A stretch of DNA of 36,184 nucleotides from CAZTGZ01 sp044339595 (GCA_044339595.1 JBIIVF010000007.1:1-36184); one strand, 5' to 3'; counted from the first letter of the stretch, positions 15,748-24,817 are shown. Notes: generated by a model from the letters alone, not told the origin. Translations and numbers: made by a program.

Positions 15748-17424
15748 TTATTTAGGCTGCAACAAACTGTAATATTTTGTTTTATCTGAGAACAACTTAA
15801 GGGCTTCGCGAATGTCCGGATCATCATCGAAAGTAGTCTCTATTTCGGCGGTATCAAAATAATATCTTCTTGCTATTTCAGTCTCAAGTATTTCAATAAT
15901 TTCATCTTTGTAACGTGTTAAGTCTGAGCTTTTATCAGACTTTAATTCCATGGATAAATGGTCCAATTCTGTTTGGATGCCTTGATAATAATTCTCTTCT
16001 TTAGCCCTTTTAATTAGCTCTTCTACCGCACTTTCTGTCTCCGTGTTGTATTGATAGTCTTTGTCTTTTAGGAATGCCATAAAATCCATAAAATCACGCT
16101 CACTAAACGCAAATTGCTTGCTCGAAACAATGTTCTCGTGTTTGTTTCTGTATTCTGTGGCATAATCAAAGATTAAGTATTTACTCAATAAACTTTGACT
16201 GATCTTGCTGTTCTTTGGTCTTTCAATGGCGATATCCGGGCTTACCCCTTCGCCGTCTATCACAGCTCTTTTATTCTGGGTATAAAATATCTTTTTGAGA
16301 CTGTCTGCAATGGAAAGGGCTTTACCATTTACTTTTTTGCCATAGTCTAAACGCTGAATACAACGACCTGAGGGAATGTAATATTTGGCCGTAGTTATCT
16401 TCATTTGAGTATTGTAGGTCAAGGGCCTGGAAGACTGCACCAATCCTTTTCCAAATGATTTCTGGCCGATCACAATTCCACGATCCAGATCCTGAATAGA
16501 ACCCGACACGATTTCTGAAGCAGAAGCAGAACCTCCATCGATCAAAACAATCAATGGCACTTCGGTATCAACGGGAGCATTAAGGGTTTTATAGGTAGCA
16601 TCATTTTCAGGCTCCTTCCCTTTGGTAGTTACCACCAATTGGCCTTTCTTTACAAAAACATTCACAATATTTACCGCTTCATGAAGCAGTCCACCACCAT
16701 TTCCACGAAGATCAAAAATGACAGATGACAAACCTGCATTTCGCTTCAACTCAGTGAGTGCATCATGCACTTCCTTGCCTGCATTGGGTGTGAATCCGGT
16801 GAGTTTTATATATCCTGTTTGCTCATTGATCATCCCATAATAAGGGACATTTTTTAGCTTAATATTGGCTCTTTCGAATGATTTTTCGAGTTTCCCGGCT
16901 CCATTTCTATCGATTAATAAAGTAACCTTTGTGCCGGCTGTTCCCTTTAATAAATTGGTTAATTCAGAACTGGTTTTACCCTTGACAGATTTCCCATCGA
17001 CCTCCAAAATTTTATCTCCGGCTCTGATATCTGCCTTCTGTGCAGGGAACCCTTCATATGGCGAATCTATAATTATATAATCGCCTCTCTGTCTGATGCT
17101 GGCCCCAATACCGCCGTAAGACCCCGTTATTTGAAAACGATAGTCTTCACTTTGTGCTTCAGAATAAAAATTAGTATACGGATCTAAGGTTTTGAGCATG
17201 GCATCTATAGCAGCACGCATCAATTCACCCGGTTTTACATCGTCTACATAACTCGTATTAACCTCTTTATAAACACTGGCGAAAATGTCCAGGTTTTTGG
17301 TGATTTCGAAATAATCATCTGCTGCTTTGAATGATGAAAATATCACCACAACCGCTGAAATAAATAAGATACTCCTACGTGACAAGAATCGCTTCATGTT
17401 TTTACTCAATTTTCTTTGTGGCAT
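15748..17424 (-). CDS. S41-family carboxy-terminal processing protease (CtpA/Prc-like)
   Basis: The 558-residue protein has an N-terminal signal anchor (about 18-32), then a helical region and a PDZ domain around 103-172 (GGIGASI, GDKILEVDG). The tail-specific protease core follows. The catalytic Ser301 lies in GSASASEI and Lys326 in SFGKG; the 25-residue spacing equals that of E. coli Prc. The C-terminal 200 residues are charged and helical. Such enzymes trim or degrade periplasmic proteins from their C-terminus. The upstream ATG at 17424 is used here; a second in-frame ATG nine codons on (MKRF) is a plausible alternative. It is the first gene of a five-gene operon and has a -7 box just upstream. 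Confidence 0.95.
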   Translation of the reverse strand: MPQRKLSKNMKRFLSRRSILFISAVVVIFSSFKAADDYFEITKNLDIFASVYKEVNTSYVDDVKPGELMRAAIDAMLKTLDPYTNFYSEAQSEDYRFQITGSYGGIGASIRQRGDYIIIDSPYEGFPAQKADIRAGDKILEVDGKSVKGKTSSELTNLLKGTAGTKVTLLIDRNGAGKLEKSFERANIKLKNVPYYGMINEQTGYIKLTGFTPNAGKEVHDALTELKRNAGLSSVIFDLRGNGGGLLHEAVNIVNVFVKKGQLVVTTKGKEPENDATYKTLNAPVDTEVPLIVLIDGGSASASEIVSGSIQDLDRGIVIGQKSFGKGLVQSSRPLTYNTQMKITTAKYYIPSGRCIQRLDYGKKVNGKALSIADSLKKIFYTQNKRAVIDGEGVSPDIAIERPKNSKISQSLLSKYLIFDYATEYRNKHENIVSSKQFAFSERDFMDFMAFLKDKDYQYNTETESAVEELIKRAKEENYYQGIQTELDHLSMELKSDKSSDLTRYKDEIIEILETEIARRYYFDTAEIETTFDDDPDIREALKLFSDKTKYYSLLQPK

Positions 17425-17437
17425 AATGCCAATGTTA

Positions 17438-17445
17438 CAAAGTTA
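17438..17445 (-). promoter_or_regulatory. Putative -7 box of the S41-TauE-M28-metF-rsgA operon
   Basis: TAACTTTG on the minus strand is a perfect TAnnTTTG match ending 13 bases before the ATG at 17424. No TTG occurs at the ideal -33 spacing; the nearest TTTTG is 26 bases upstream. Confidence 0.5.
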
Positions 17446-17452
17446 ACGATAA

Positions 17453-17603
17453 CAGACGTTGCATCGTATCTCAAAATGTGCTGATAGGTTGTTTTTTCCA
17501 TTTGTTCATCTGAAGTAAAATTATATAAATCTCACTATCAATTACTTATGGAATTAGATTGAATTTCATGCTCATAAAATTACAACGGGCAGACGTTGGA
17601 TCG
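17453..17603. repeat. 14-bp direct repeat pair in an intergenic region
   Basis: CAGACGTTGCATCG at 17453-17466 and CAGACGTTGGATCG at 17590-17603 differ at one base and lie 137 bp apart. They sit in the 279-base gap between yidD and the S41 protease gene, the first copy just upstream of the S41 -7 box. I see no gene in this gap and no convincing terminator for yidD. Confidence 0.5.
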
Positions 17604-17703
17604 AAATAAATTACGATTGGCAACCATTAATATAATCAAATGCTATGTCTTTCGTTTTTTTATTCAAAATACCTATGATCGAAAATGTGTAATCAAATTG
17701 GGA

Positions 17704-17943
17704 TCATGGAACCGGGTCATGTCCATGACCTCCCCAAGGGTGACAACGCAAAATTCTTCTGGCCGCCAAATAGAATCCCTTAAATGGACCATGTTTCCGC
17801 AAAGCCTGAATGGCATAAGTACTACAAGTGGGTTGATAACGACACGTGCTTGGCAACAAGGGAGAAATGAACCATTTATACAGCTTGATGGGGAAAACCA
17901 AAATCTCAGCCAATAGACTGAGTGATTTTTTTATCCATTTCAT
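17704..17943 (-). CDS. yidD: Membrane protein insertion efficiency factor YidD
   Basis: This 79-residue protein is a standard YidD: an N-terminal amphipathic/hydrophobic stretch, then the hallmark cysteine motif with CRYQPTCSTYA (about 34-44) and a terminal RRILRCHPWGGHG segment. YidD assists YidC-mediated insertion of inner-membrane proteins at the cytoplasmic face. Its ATG lies inside the 3' end of rnpA (38-base overlap in another frame), the usual rpmH-rnpA-yidD layout. Confidence 0.97.
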   Translation of the reverse strand: MKWIKKSLSLLAEILVFPIKLYKWFISPLLPSTCRYQPTCSTYAIQALRKHGPFKGFYLAARRILRCHPWGGHGHDPVP

Positions 17944-18313
17944 TTCTGAACTTATTAAATGCCTGCTGAATAATTTCGAAGGAAGAAACTTCTTTTGATA
18001 AATAAATGATTCCTAAATGATATGACGAAGACTCATCCAAGGAATTGACAAATTCTCCTTTTTGCAATCGATACGCCTCTTTCATCCTGCGTCGTATTAA
18101 GTTTCTTTGAACAGCCAGCTTGACGTTGCGCACCGGCACTGTGAAAAGCACTTGCACACTCACCTGACCCCGATTTATACCCGGAATAACGATGAATTTA
18201 ATCGGAAAGCAAGAAATCTTTATGGCCTCAGTGGATGAGAAAATATTTGAAATGGCCCGCTTATGTCTGAGTATATCTGACTTACCCAAACCTTGATTAG
18301 CGGTAAGCATCAT
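17906..18313 (-). CDS. rnpA: Ribonuclease P protein component
   Basis: The 135-residue basic protein carries the RnpA signature RNLIRRRMKEAYR (about 84-96), which contacts P RNA, and a preceding VPVRNVKLAV strand. It is the protein subunit of RNase P, which matures tRNA 5' ends. Its ATG shares one base with the rpmH stop (TAATG), so translation is probably coupled. A second ATG follows directly, so either could be used. The 3' end overlaps yidD. Confidence 0.95.
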   Translation of the reverse strand: MMLTANQGLGKSDILRHKRAISNIFSSTEAIKISCFPIKFIVIPGINRGQVSVQVLFTVPVRNVKLAVQRNLIRRRMKEAYRLQKGEFVNSLDESSSYHLGIIYLSKEVSSFEIIQQAFNKFRNEMDKKITQSIG

Positions 18314-18471
18314 TAATCCTTATGGCTCAACTCATCAGAAGTGCTCAGCTTTCTTCGGCCTTTTGCTCTTCTGGAAGCCAATACCTTACGGCCATTCTTG
18401 GTGCTCATTCTTTCTCTGAAGCCGTGCTTATTTTTTCTCTTTCTATTGGAGGGCTGGAAGGTTCTTTTCAT
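18313..18471 (-). CDS. rpmH: 50S ribosomal protein L34
   Basis: This 52-residue, highly basic ORF begins MKRTFQPSNRKRKNKHGF and continues with the L34 core RMSTKNGRKVLASRRAKGR. The ATG is at 18469-18471 and the TAA at 18313-18315. It ends in a short acidic tail (SDELSHKD). L34 is a small late-assembling protein of the large ribosomal subunit. It is the first gene of the rpmH-rnpA-yidD operon and has a consensus promoter immediately upstream. dnaA is not adjacent. Confidence 0.97.
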   Translation of the reverse strand: MKRTFQPSNRKRKNKHGFRERMSTKNGRKVLASRRAKGRRKLSTSDELSHKD

Positions 18472-18495
18472 GGCCTGTTTTTCTTAAAAGGACTG

Positions 18496-18526
18496 CAAAT
18501 TTAGAAAACAAGAATCACTTATCCAA
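18496..18526 (-). promoter_or_regulatory. Consensus Bacteroidota promoter for rpmH-rnpA-yidD
   Basis: On the minus strand TTTG (18526-18523), a 19-base spacer and TAAATTTG (18503-18496) match -33/-7 elements exactly. Transcription should start about 18-20 bases before the rpmH ATG. The -33 element sits in the 73-base gap after the lamin-tail gene's stop. Confidence 0.8.
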
Positions 18527-18544
18527 ATAGCTTTTGAAATTTAA

Positions 18545-21139
18545 TCAATCTTTCAGTGAAACAGCCAAGGTTACAGGGTATTTATACCTTTTTATGGGTG
18601 AATCCTTGCTCCACACTTCGATATAAACCATATACACACCCGCATCTTTAATAATGCGATTCTCATCGGCACCATCCCAACTCAGCAATTCTTCTGATCC
18701 TAAAACAACCCCTTTTGCCAAATCCATCACTTTTCTTCCCATTAGATCTAACACAACGGCATTCATGTTTTGCCCCATCAGCTCAGATTCAATTTCGATC
18801 AGCAGCACATCAAAGTATCCATCTCCATCGGGTGAGAATACCGGGTTCGAAATTCGAACACCACTTGAGGCATCCTCCGCCCTGTATTGAGAATTCTTTA
18901 ACCCGGGTGTACCGTAATAACTCAGTGAAGATGCAGAATGCCAATTGTCGCTTAGAAGACCATCCAGATTAGGCAAAATCTTTTCCAGACTCACCCCTTC
19001 GACATCATTCAAAGACGGATGATGCATTTCTTCTGAATATTGCATTCTATCCAAAACATCTTCAGAATCCGTTATTAAATACAGGTTACCCTTGTCATCA
19101 GATAAAGAAGGCAAATTGCTCACTTCCATAAATACGGCCCTGTTATTTACCGGATATGTAATAGCCACTTGCTGGCTGTTTTCAGAAATCAAACAATACC
19201 CGCCCGGATTTAGAATTAACGGAACTGCAGATATGGATGACTTAGATTTAAACCCACCGGTATCTTTTACTGCGAGCTGTAATTTAGAAAGGTCGATGGC
19301 CTTTTCTGAAGGATTATACAATTCAACATAATCCGTCCCACCGGTATGTGGATTGAACAAAACTTCATTGATGATCACATCTTCCTTTTCAGCCGATTCA
19401 GGAATCCTAAAATCCCAATTCACTGATTCTGATACATTCCCGGAACAATCCTTGAGTCCTATAAATTCGAGTTCATATTGTATCCCCGCTGCAAACGAAT
19501 CAACCGGATACAGGGTTAAAATCGTATTCGGATATTCCCTATAAATCATCGACCCAATATTAAAATTATACGACCCTATTAGATCATCTAGCTTGACAAT
19601 CGCGGTATCCAACGCTTCACTAAGCTTAAAATCTATCCTCCCGGTAGAAATATTCTCTATAAATGATATCTGAGGCGCTATCGTATCCGAAACTACACCT
19701 AAAATTGAGTTCGGTTGCCCGGGTGTGCCGCCTTTCACATTTCTGGAAGCACTCCAATTTAAATCAGCCCTACAATTCCATCCGGGGTCAATCAACTCCA
19801 GACTATATCCCCCATTTGCCTTCACTGCATCGTTGTACCATTTCGTGGTATAAAAAACCTGATTGATGGTTTTTCCTGCTTTGTCTAACAAAAAAATAGA
19901 ATCGCTTGAATTATTCAAAGAAGGAATCCCTGCCAAACCCAAAACATCGCCATAGTATTTGAAATCCGGCACATCACCCAGAGCACAGAGAATCAAATAT
20001 TCCCCCGGCCTGAGCACATAGGGTGGTAAAACGGATGTGGTGCCGGGATCTTTGAGTATTAAACCATCTAATTCGATGGGATAGGCTGATCGGTTGTATA
20101 ATTCGATATATTCAGCCACAGGAAGTTGAATCGCAGGATCCGGATCGGCCATAATTTCAGTGATGATGACATCTCTCCACTTAGGTTCCACCGGCAATTC
20201 AAACTTAAATGACAAAAGGGTGTCGTGCATTTTATTGCCGGCCGTATCGCTCAATCCTTTTATGCTCAGCTCATAATCCTGCATCAAAGCAAATTTCGGA
20301 TTGACTTTCAAGTATCCCTGACTTCCGTTGAAAATAACTTCTTGAGTTGTCACGCCCGTCGCCCATCGAAAAGCAGCATCTACCTGACCCGTAAAAGAAA
20401 CCGGTTCACTAAATGTTAACCATAACGATGTATCCGCTAACACTTTAAAAGATTGTAAATAAGGCGGAATTGTATCACGAATCGGTGGTCCTATATAAAG
20501 GTCATCGTAAAAATGTTTTTTAAAAAACGACGCGGTGGATTGTTTCACGAACACACCAAAATGACCCGATGTTAGACTATCTCTATCCTCATAAACTCCT
20601 TCTGCATACCACTGCTCATCCGCATCCGTCTTGCTCCACAATTTCCATTCGCCGGCAATACTTCTTAAAACCCGTAACCGAAGTATGTTATTGCTGCCCG
20701 CGGTCACATTATCCCTCCCATCTACAATTAATAAAGGTGCCGATGCATTTTTAACCCGATACAAGGCAACTTCATCTTTGGTATTTCCAACCCGGATGAA
20801 ATAACTTTCAGTAGCATTGGTAAGGTCAGCAGAATCAGACCATAAGTGAATGTCGGTATAATTTACGGATGAAGTGTTGAACTTCAAATTCACCTTAATC
20901 AGCCATTCCATTTCCGGTTTTACGTCAATGGGTCGGGAGATATAAAATGCACCATTCAACACAATATTATCTGATCTCAGCGTGCCTGCTTCTGACGTAA
21001 AAGCATTCACATTTCCGAACCATCCGGCTCCCCCATTCCAGTCATTTTCAAAATCTTCATTCCATTGCCCCAAGGCTGATAAACTGCAGGCAACCCAAAT
21101 CATCCCTAAAATGAGAAATCTTGATGGTTTCAAAAACAT
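18545..21139 (-). CDS. Secreted lamin-tail-domain protein with Ig-like modules
   Basis: From the ATG at 21139 this is 864 residues; a TTG six codons earlier is possible but would place the signal peptide off its N-terminus. Order: signal peptide (1-25, cut near ALGQ), a beta-rich region (about 28-220), a bacterial Ig-like domain (about 226-318, SFKVLADTSLWLTFSEPV) and a first lamin-tail domain (about 323-430, ITEIMADPDP, AEYIELYN). A second Ig-like domain (about 483-585) and a second lamin-tail domain (about 588-700, INEVLFNPHTGGTDYVELYN) follow. The C-terminus (about 760-864, SPDGDGYFD, GRKV, DAGVYM) resembles FlgD/CHU_C-type tails found on T9SS cargo. It is a probable cell-surface or extracellular structural protein; the function is unknown. 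Confidence 0.88.
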   Translation of the reverse strand: MFLKPSRFLILGMIWVACSLSALGQWNEDFENDWNGGAGWFGNVNAFTSEAGTLRSDNIVLNGAFYISRPIDVKPEMEWLIKVNLKFNTSSVNYTDIHLWSDSADLTNATESYFIRVGNTKDEVALYRVKNASAPLLIVDGRDNVTAGSNNILRLRVLRSIAGEWKLWSKTDADEQWYAEGVYEDRDSLTSGHFGVFVKQSTASFFKKHFYDDLYIGPPIRDTIPPYLQSFKVLADTSLWLTFSEPVSFTGQVDAAFRWATGVTTQEVIFNGSQGYLKVNPKFALMQDYELSIKGLSDTAGNKMHDTLLSFKFELPVEPKWRDVIITEIMADPDPAIQLPVAEYIELYNRSAYPIELDGLILKDPGTTSVLPPYVLRPGEYLILCALGDVPDFKYYGDVLGLAGIPSLNNSSDSIFLLDKAGKTINQVFYTTKWYNDAVKANGGYSLELIDPGWNCRADLNWSASRNVKGGTPGQPNSILGVVSDTIAPQISFIENISTGRIDFKLSEALDTAIVKLDDLIGSYNFNIGSMIYREYPNTILTLYPVDSFAAGIQYELEFIGLKDCSGNVSESVNWDFRIPESAEKEDVIINEVLFNPHTGGTDYVELYNPSEKAIDLSKLQLAVKDTGGFKSKSSISAVPLILNPGGYCLISENSQQVAITYPVNNRAVFMEVSNLPSLSDDKGNLYLITDSEDVLDRMQYSEEMHHPSLNDVEGVSLEKILPNLDGLLSDNWHSASSLSYYGTPGLKNSQYRAEDASSGVRISNPVFSPDGDGYFDVLLIEIESELMGQNMNAVVLDLMGRKVMDLAKGVVLGSEELLSWDGADENRIIKDAGVYMVYIEVWSKDSPIKRYKYPVTLAVSLKD

Positions 21140-21288
21140 GGTACCAAGATAAATCAAATTATAACATCACGCCCAAATTTGGCATGGACAAAGAATAAAA
21201 CTCGATGATTTAGTGTTTTCAACTATGATTACTTCTCCATATAAATGCCATATCTCTTTAGAACCAGAGTTTCCGTATATATAAATCA

Positions 21289-21296
21289 TAACTTTG
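21289..21296 (+). promoter_or_regulatory. -7 box of the M1 peptidase gene
   Basis: TAACTTTG is a perfect TAnnTTTG match ending 6 bases before the ATG at 21303, so the mRNA leader should be almost absent. The box contains an in-frame TTG at 21294, which argues against that codon being the start. It lies in the 163-base divergent gap shared with the lamin-tail gene, where a TATAATTTG-like sequence faces the other way. Confidence 0.55.
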
Positions 21297-21302
21297 TATT
21301 TG

Positions 21303-23225
21303 ATGAGAAAAAACCTGCTAATCCTGTTGCTATGCTCGAAAGTGTTCAGCCTTTCAGCGCAAGTGATTTGCAAACATTTCGACACGAATCTGAAATTATT
21401 GTCAATTGAACGCCCCCCTCTTTACAAAAAGGAAAAACAAGACATCGATATCATTCATCAACGCATCGAAATTATTGCAGACCCATCTCAATTAAAAATG
21501 AGGGGAAATGTGAACACCTCTTTTGTTAATTTGGAAACGGGATTAGCCGACCTTGAGTTCGACCTAGACAATAACATGAAGGTTGATTCTGTGCGCTATC
21601 GTGGTCAGAATATCTCTTTTATTCATTCAAACCATTTGATAAAACTCAGTCTTCCAACCAACCTCGCATTGAAGACGATAGACAGTGTTCAAATCTATTA
21701 CTCTGGCGACCCTACCAAAAGTCGCTATCTGGCCTATAGCGTTGAAAAACATGGAAAAAACAACACACTCGCGCCCATTATCTGGACTTTATCTCAGCCT
21801 TACGGCGCACAGGATTGGTGGCCAAGTAAAAACACCCTGGATGACAAAATAGATAGCCTGGATTTTATCATTGTTTGTCCAAAAGGAAATGAGGCTGTAT
21901 CGAATGGTATCTTGGTCAGTAAAGACAGCTTACCCGATAACTTGATGCGATTTCATTGGAAACACCGTTATCCCATCGTAACTTATCTAGTGGCATTTGC
22001 CATCACCAACTACACGCTTTATACCGACACTTTACAATTCAGCGATGGATTCAGGATGCCCATGCCACACTATGTTTACCCTGAATACTTAAGCACAGCA
22101 CAGTTACAAACCCCTGAAATTATTCCGATCTTTCATCTATTCGATTCGTTATTAGGGGATTACCCTTTTAGAAAAGAAAAATATGGGCATGCTATGTTTG
22201 GAAGAGGGGGCGGAATGGAGCATCAAACCATCAGTTTTATGAGTGGATTTGACTACGATTTGATGGCGCATGAGCTTGCTCATCAATGGTTTGGGAATAA
22301 AATAACCTGCCAATCGTGGCGAGACATCTGGCTCAATGAAGGATTTGCAACCTACTTGACCGCATTGTGTTACGATTTCCTTAAACCGAATGAATTCAAC
22401 GATGTGATGGGTGATATTAAGTCATCTGTTCTTGGGTCTAATGGCGGATCGGTGTATGTGAACGACACTTCCTCTGTAAATCGGATTTTTGATGGACGGT
22501 TGACCTATAACAAGGGGGCCATGTTGTTACATCTGCTCAGGCAGGAACTTACTGATGCCGTTTTCTTCGATGTCTTAAGAAAATATATCAACGATCAGAA
22601 CTTTGCCTTTGATTTTATGGGTTCTGCCGGATTTCAAAAATATGTTGAAACCCACACCGGAAAGGACTTGGACGTATTTTTTGCACAATGGCTATATGGA
22701 GAAGGATTCCCGGTTCATACGGTGGAATGGAAGCAAAATGAAGGGTTGATTTCCATCAAAATAAGCCAAACAAGCAGCCACCCTTCGGTATCCTATTTCA
22801 ATACACCCGTCCCCCTGTTGGTCAGCAATGGCCTTGTTGATACCTTACTTCTCGTTCGTCCTCAATTCAGCGGAGAAGAGGCCTATTTCAGGACCCCATT
22901 TGAAGTCGCTGAAATCAAATTTGACCCATTCAACCAAACCCTTGGTAAAGCTCAAATAATCAATGGTGGTAAATTGAACCGACAAATTATTGCCTATCCG
23001 AATCCTGCCAGAAATACCATTCTAATAAAGTCACCCGGAATGCAATTAGAGGAAGTTCAAATTTATGATCTTGAAGGCAGGTTGTTGGATGTACGAACTT
23101 CGGATATAACCCTGCATGCAGAAGAAATGGAAATACCATTGTCTGACTTGAAAAATGGATTCTACCTTTTGCGCTGTAGGACTCAAAAGGGGTATATTGT
23201 TAGCCGTGTGCAGATTTCCCGTTAG
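21303..23225 (+). CDS. M1-family zinc metallo-aminopeptidase with T9SS sorting tail
   Basis: This is 640 residues from ATG at 21303. It has a signal peptide (about 1-18, cut near LSAQ), the M1 N-terminal beta domain and a thermolysin-like core. The core carries GGMEH (303-307, the family's GxMEN position) and zinc ligands HELAH (323-327) plus Glu346 in LNEGFATYL. The last 80 residues start with AYPNPA and contain QIYDLEGR and LKNGFYLLR, a type A T9SS C-terminal domain, so the enzyme should be exported by T9SS and anchored or released at the surface. It lacks the long helical C-domain of larger M1 enzymes. Its stop is only 2 bases from that of the convergent lipoprotein gene. Confidence 0.95.
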   Translation: MRKNLLILLLCSKVFSLSAQVICKHFDTNLKLLSIERPPLYKKEKQDIDIIHQRIEIIADPSQLKMRGNVNTSFVNLETGLADLEFDLDNNMKVDSVRYRGQNISFIHSNHLIKLSLPTNLALKTIDSVQIYYSGDPTKSRYLAYSVEKHGKNNTLAPIIWTLSQPYGAQDWWPSKNTLDDKIDSLDFIIVCPKGNEAVSNGILVSKDSLPDNLMRFHWKHRYPIVTYLVAFAITNYTLYTDTLQFSDGFRMPMPHYVYPEYLSTAQLQTPEIIPIFHLFDSLLGDYPFRKEKYGHAMFGRGGGMEHQTISFMSGFDYDLMAHELAHQWFGNKITCQSWRDIWLNEGFATYLTALCYDFLKPNEFNDVMGDIKSSVLGSNGGSVYVNDTSSVNRIFDGRLTYNKGAMLLHLLRQELTDAVFFDVLRKYINDQNFAFDFMGSAGFQKYVETHTGKDLDVFFAQWLYGEGFPVHTVEWKQNEGLISIKISQTSSHPSVSYFNTPVPLLVSNGLVDTLLLVRPQFSGEEAYFRTPFEVAEIKFDPFNQTLGKAQIINGGKLNRQIIAYPNPARNTILIKSPGMQLEEVQIYDLEGRLLDVRTSDITLHAEEMEIPLSDLKNGFYLLRCRTQKGYIVSRVQISR

Positions 23226-23227
23226 AG

Positions 23228-24652
23228 CTATTGTTGTCTTTCATAAGCTCCGGCATCGGGCTTATTGACTCGATTTCTTTCTAATAAATCCTTATTCAAT
23301 GCAGGAATGAGATCATCCCCGATATCGATTGCGGCACTCAAAGTGTCGAGCTGAAAATTGCCATAGTCTGGTTTCAAGAACTTTGGATCTTTGTTGAGCA
23401 CATTGCGAAAAGGCGCTACCGCCAAAGTTGCATCCTCCGTTTTGATGAGATTTCCATTTAAATTAAAGCCCGCTACCCGGTCGAAATTTATGTCGAATCC
23501 CAATTCACTTTTCTGATTTCCGTAGAGGATGCTATTCTGAAAAGATGCTCTTAAATCAAACGTATTTATAATACGGCCGAGATCATCGCGTTGTCGGTTG
23601 GTGAGCACTACCGTTGGATCTTTCCTTGAGAAGTCTTTGCCATAAGTAGCAAAAGTGCAGTGGGTCAGTGAATAATTTCCTCCCCATTGCCCAAGAAAAG
23701 TATATCGTCCGCAATTGCTTACCTCGCAATTTTCTGCTTGTATCGTACTCATTCTTCCGGCTATTCCATCGAATAGCATATTCTTAATCACCGTATTCTT
23801 GAGTCGCACATTGGGTTGGCCATTGGCAGAAACCGTATCGCAATAAATACCGACCGTTCCATTTTTGATTCTTGCATGGGTAATACTGTTGTTCGTTGAA
23901 GGCCATCCCAGCCAAATACCGCCCCATTGCCCCGGTGTTTCTTCAAATGATGGTTGTAAACGATCGCCTTCCATCATCACAGGACGATCCACATTTCCTG
24001 CGATTTTCAAAGTTCCTTCCACCAAAATCCAGCTATAAGGCGCCAAATGAATTTTAACACCCGGATCGATGTTGAATTCGCAACCGGGTTGCACATATAG
24101 GTATCCGTAAATAACGTACGGTTTTTTATCATCCTTCCAAAGTGTGTTGCATGCAAGGGTATCATTGAAAAAATAATGGGCATCCTGCCCCCATGCCACG
24201 AGTTGGGTTTGCTGCACATTTCCGTTGGTGATGAAGGTAATCGAATCTCTCACGATCAAAGGTCTTGATTCCGGATCTTTATTGGGATCGATGTATAATT
24301 CTACGAATACAAATACACTGTCACCGGCACGGATTTTCAGATTCTCAAAAGAGCGCCCCGGTGTACCATCTACATTCACACGAAAGAAGCCATCATTGCC
24401 ATTCAAGATAATATCTGTTTCAACATCTTCCTTATTTTTGTTTACGATAACAAATTGCTTATTGACAGATTTCGGTGTTCCCGAACCGATTTTTGTAAAC
24501 ACTGTATCAAAAACAACCGTATCCGCTCCGATTGATAATTTGTAGTTTGGATTGAGTGAAATATCTTCTTTACGGCAACCTGAAGCCATCAGCAATCCGA
24601 CAACGAAAAGCAGCCATAAACGATGAGACTTGAAGCTAATTTTGAAATACAT
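23228..24652 (-). CDS. Beta-helix lipoprotein (choice-of-anchor-Q-like)
   Basis: The start is ATG at 24652 (474 residues); a TTG three codons upstream lies inside the -7 box and is not credible. A lipoprotein signal ends at MASGC with the lipidated Cys26. An N-terminal beta-sandwich region (about 40-150, DTVVFDTVFTKIGS) precedes repeats typical of right-handed parallel beta-helices (GQWGGIWL, NSITHARIKNGTVGI, IQAENCEVSNCGRY). The end, AAIDIGD...PDAGAYE, matches the terminal motif of choice-of-anchor Q proteins. Probably in the outer membrane or periplasm; no catalytic residues can be assigned. Confidence 0.85.
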   Translation of the reverse strand: MYFKISFKSHRLWLLFVVGLLMASGCRKEDISLNPNYKLSIGADTVVFDTVFTKIGSGTPKSVNKQFVIVNKNKEDVETDIILNGNDGFFRVNVDGTPGRSFENLKIRAGDSVFVFVELYIDPNKDPESRPLIVRDSITFITNGNVQQTQLVAWGQDAHYFFNDTLACNTLWKDDKKPYVIYGYLYVQPGCEFNIDPGVKIHLAPYSWILVEGTLKIAGNVDRPVMMEGDRLQPSFEETPGQWGGIWLGWPSTNNSITHARIKNGTVGIYCDTVSANGQPNVRLKNTVIKNMLFDGIAGRMSTIQAENCEVSNCGRYTFLGQWGGNYSLTHCTFATYGKDFSRKDPTVVLTNRQRDDLGRIINTFDLRASFQNSILYGNQKSELGFDINFDRVAGFNLNGNLIKTEDATLAVAPFRNVLNKDPKFLKPDYGNFQLDTLSAAIDIGDDLIPALNKDLLERNRVNKPDAGAYERQQ

Positions 24653-24658
24653 CCGGAG

Positions 24659-24666
24659 CAAAAGTA
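24659..24666 (-). promoter_or_regulatory. -7 box of the beta-helix lipoprotein gene
   Basis: On the minus strand TACTTTTG matches TAnnTTTG perfectly and ends 6 bases before the ATG at 24652, the same spacing as for the M1 peptidase. No clear -33 TTG is seen at 19-21 bases. Confidence 0.5.
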
Positions 24667-24743
24667 ATGATAATGAAGTTAGTGCTATAACGCAGCGATT
24701 GAAGGTTTAGCCTGAAGGCGAAAGAAATGACCTGAAAATTAGA

Positions 24744-24775
24744 TTGTCTCTCGTTTTAACCCTTGGTTAGATTTG
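24744..24775 (+). promoter_or_regulatory. Possible upstream second promoter for ald
   Basis: TTG at 24744-24746, a 21-base spacer and TAGATTTG at 24768-24775 form a second, weaker -33/-7 pair. The palindrome TAACC-CTT-GGTTA (24757-24769) covers the spacer end and the start of the -7 box, where a bound repressor could block polymerase. Confidence 0.35.
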
Positions 24776-24817
24776 AATTCAACTTTAATGGAGGCAAACA
24801 ACATTGGATGAAATCTA

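Noticed and set aside
17596..17916. Plus-strand 106-codon open frame
   Set aside because: Most of it is antisense to yidD, which is a certain gene, and the translation shows no family features.
21158..21180. TATAAT before the lamin-tail gene as a sigma-70 -10 box
   Set aside because: The primary sigma factor of this phylum uses TAnnTTTG; the sequence only partly matches (ATAATTTG), so I did not list it as a promoter.
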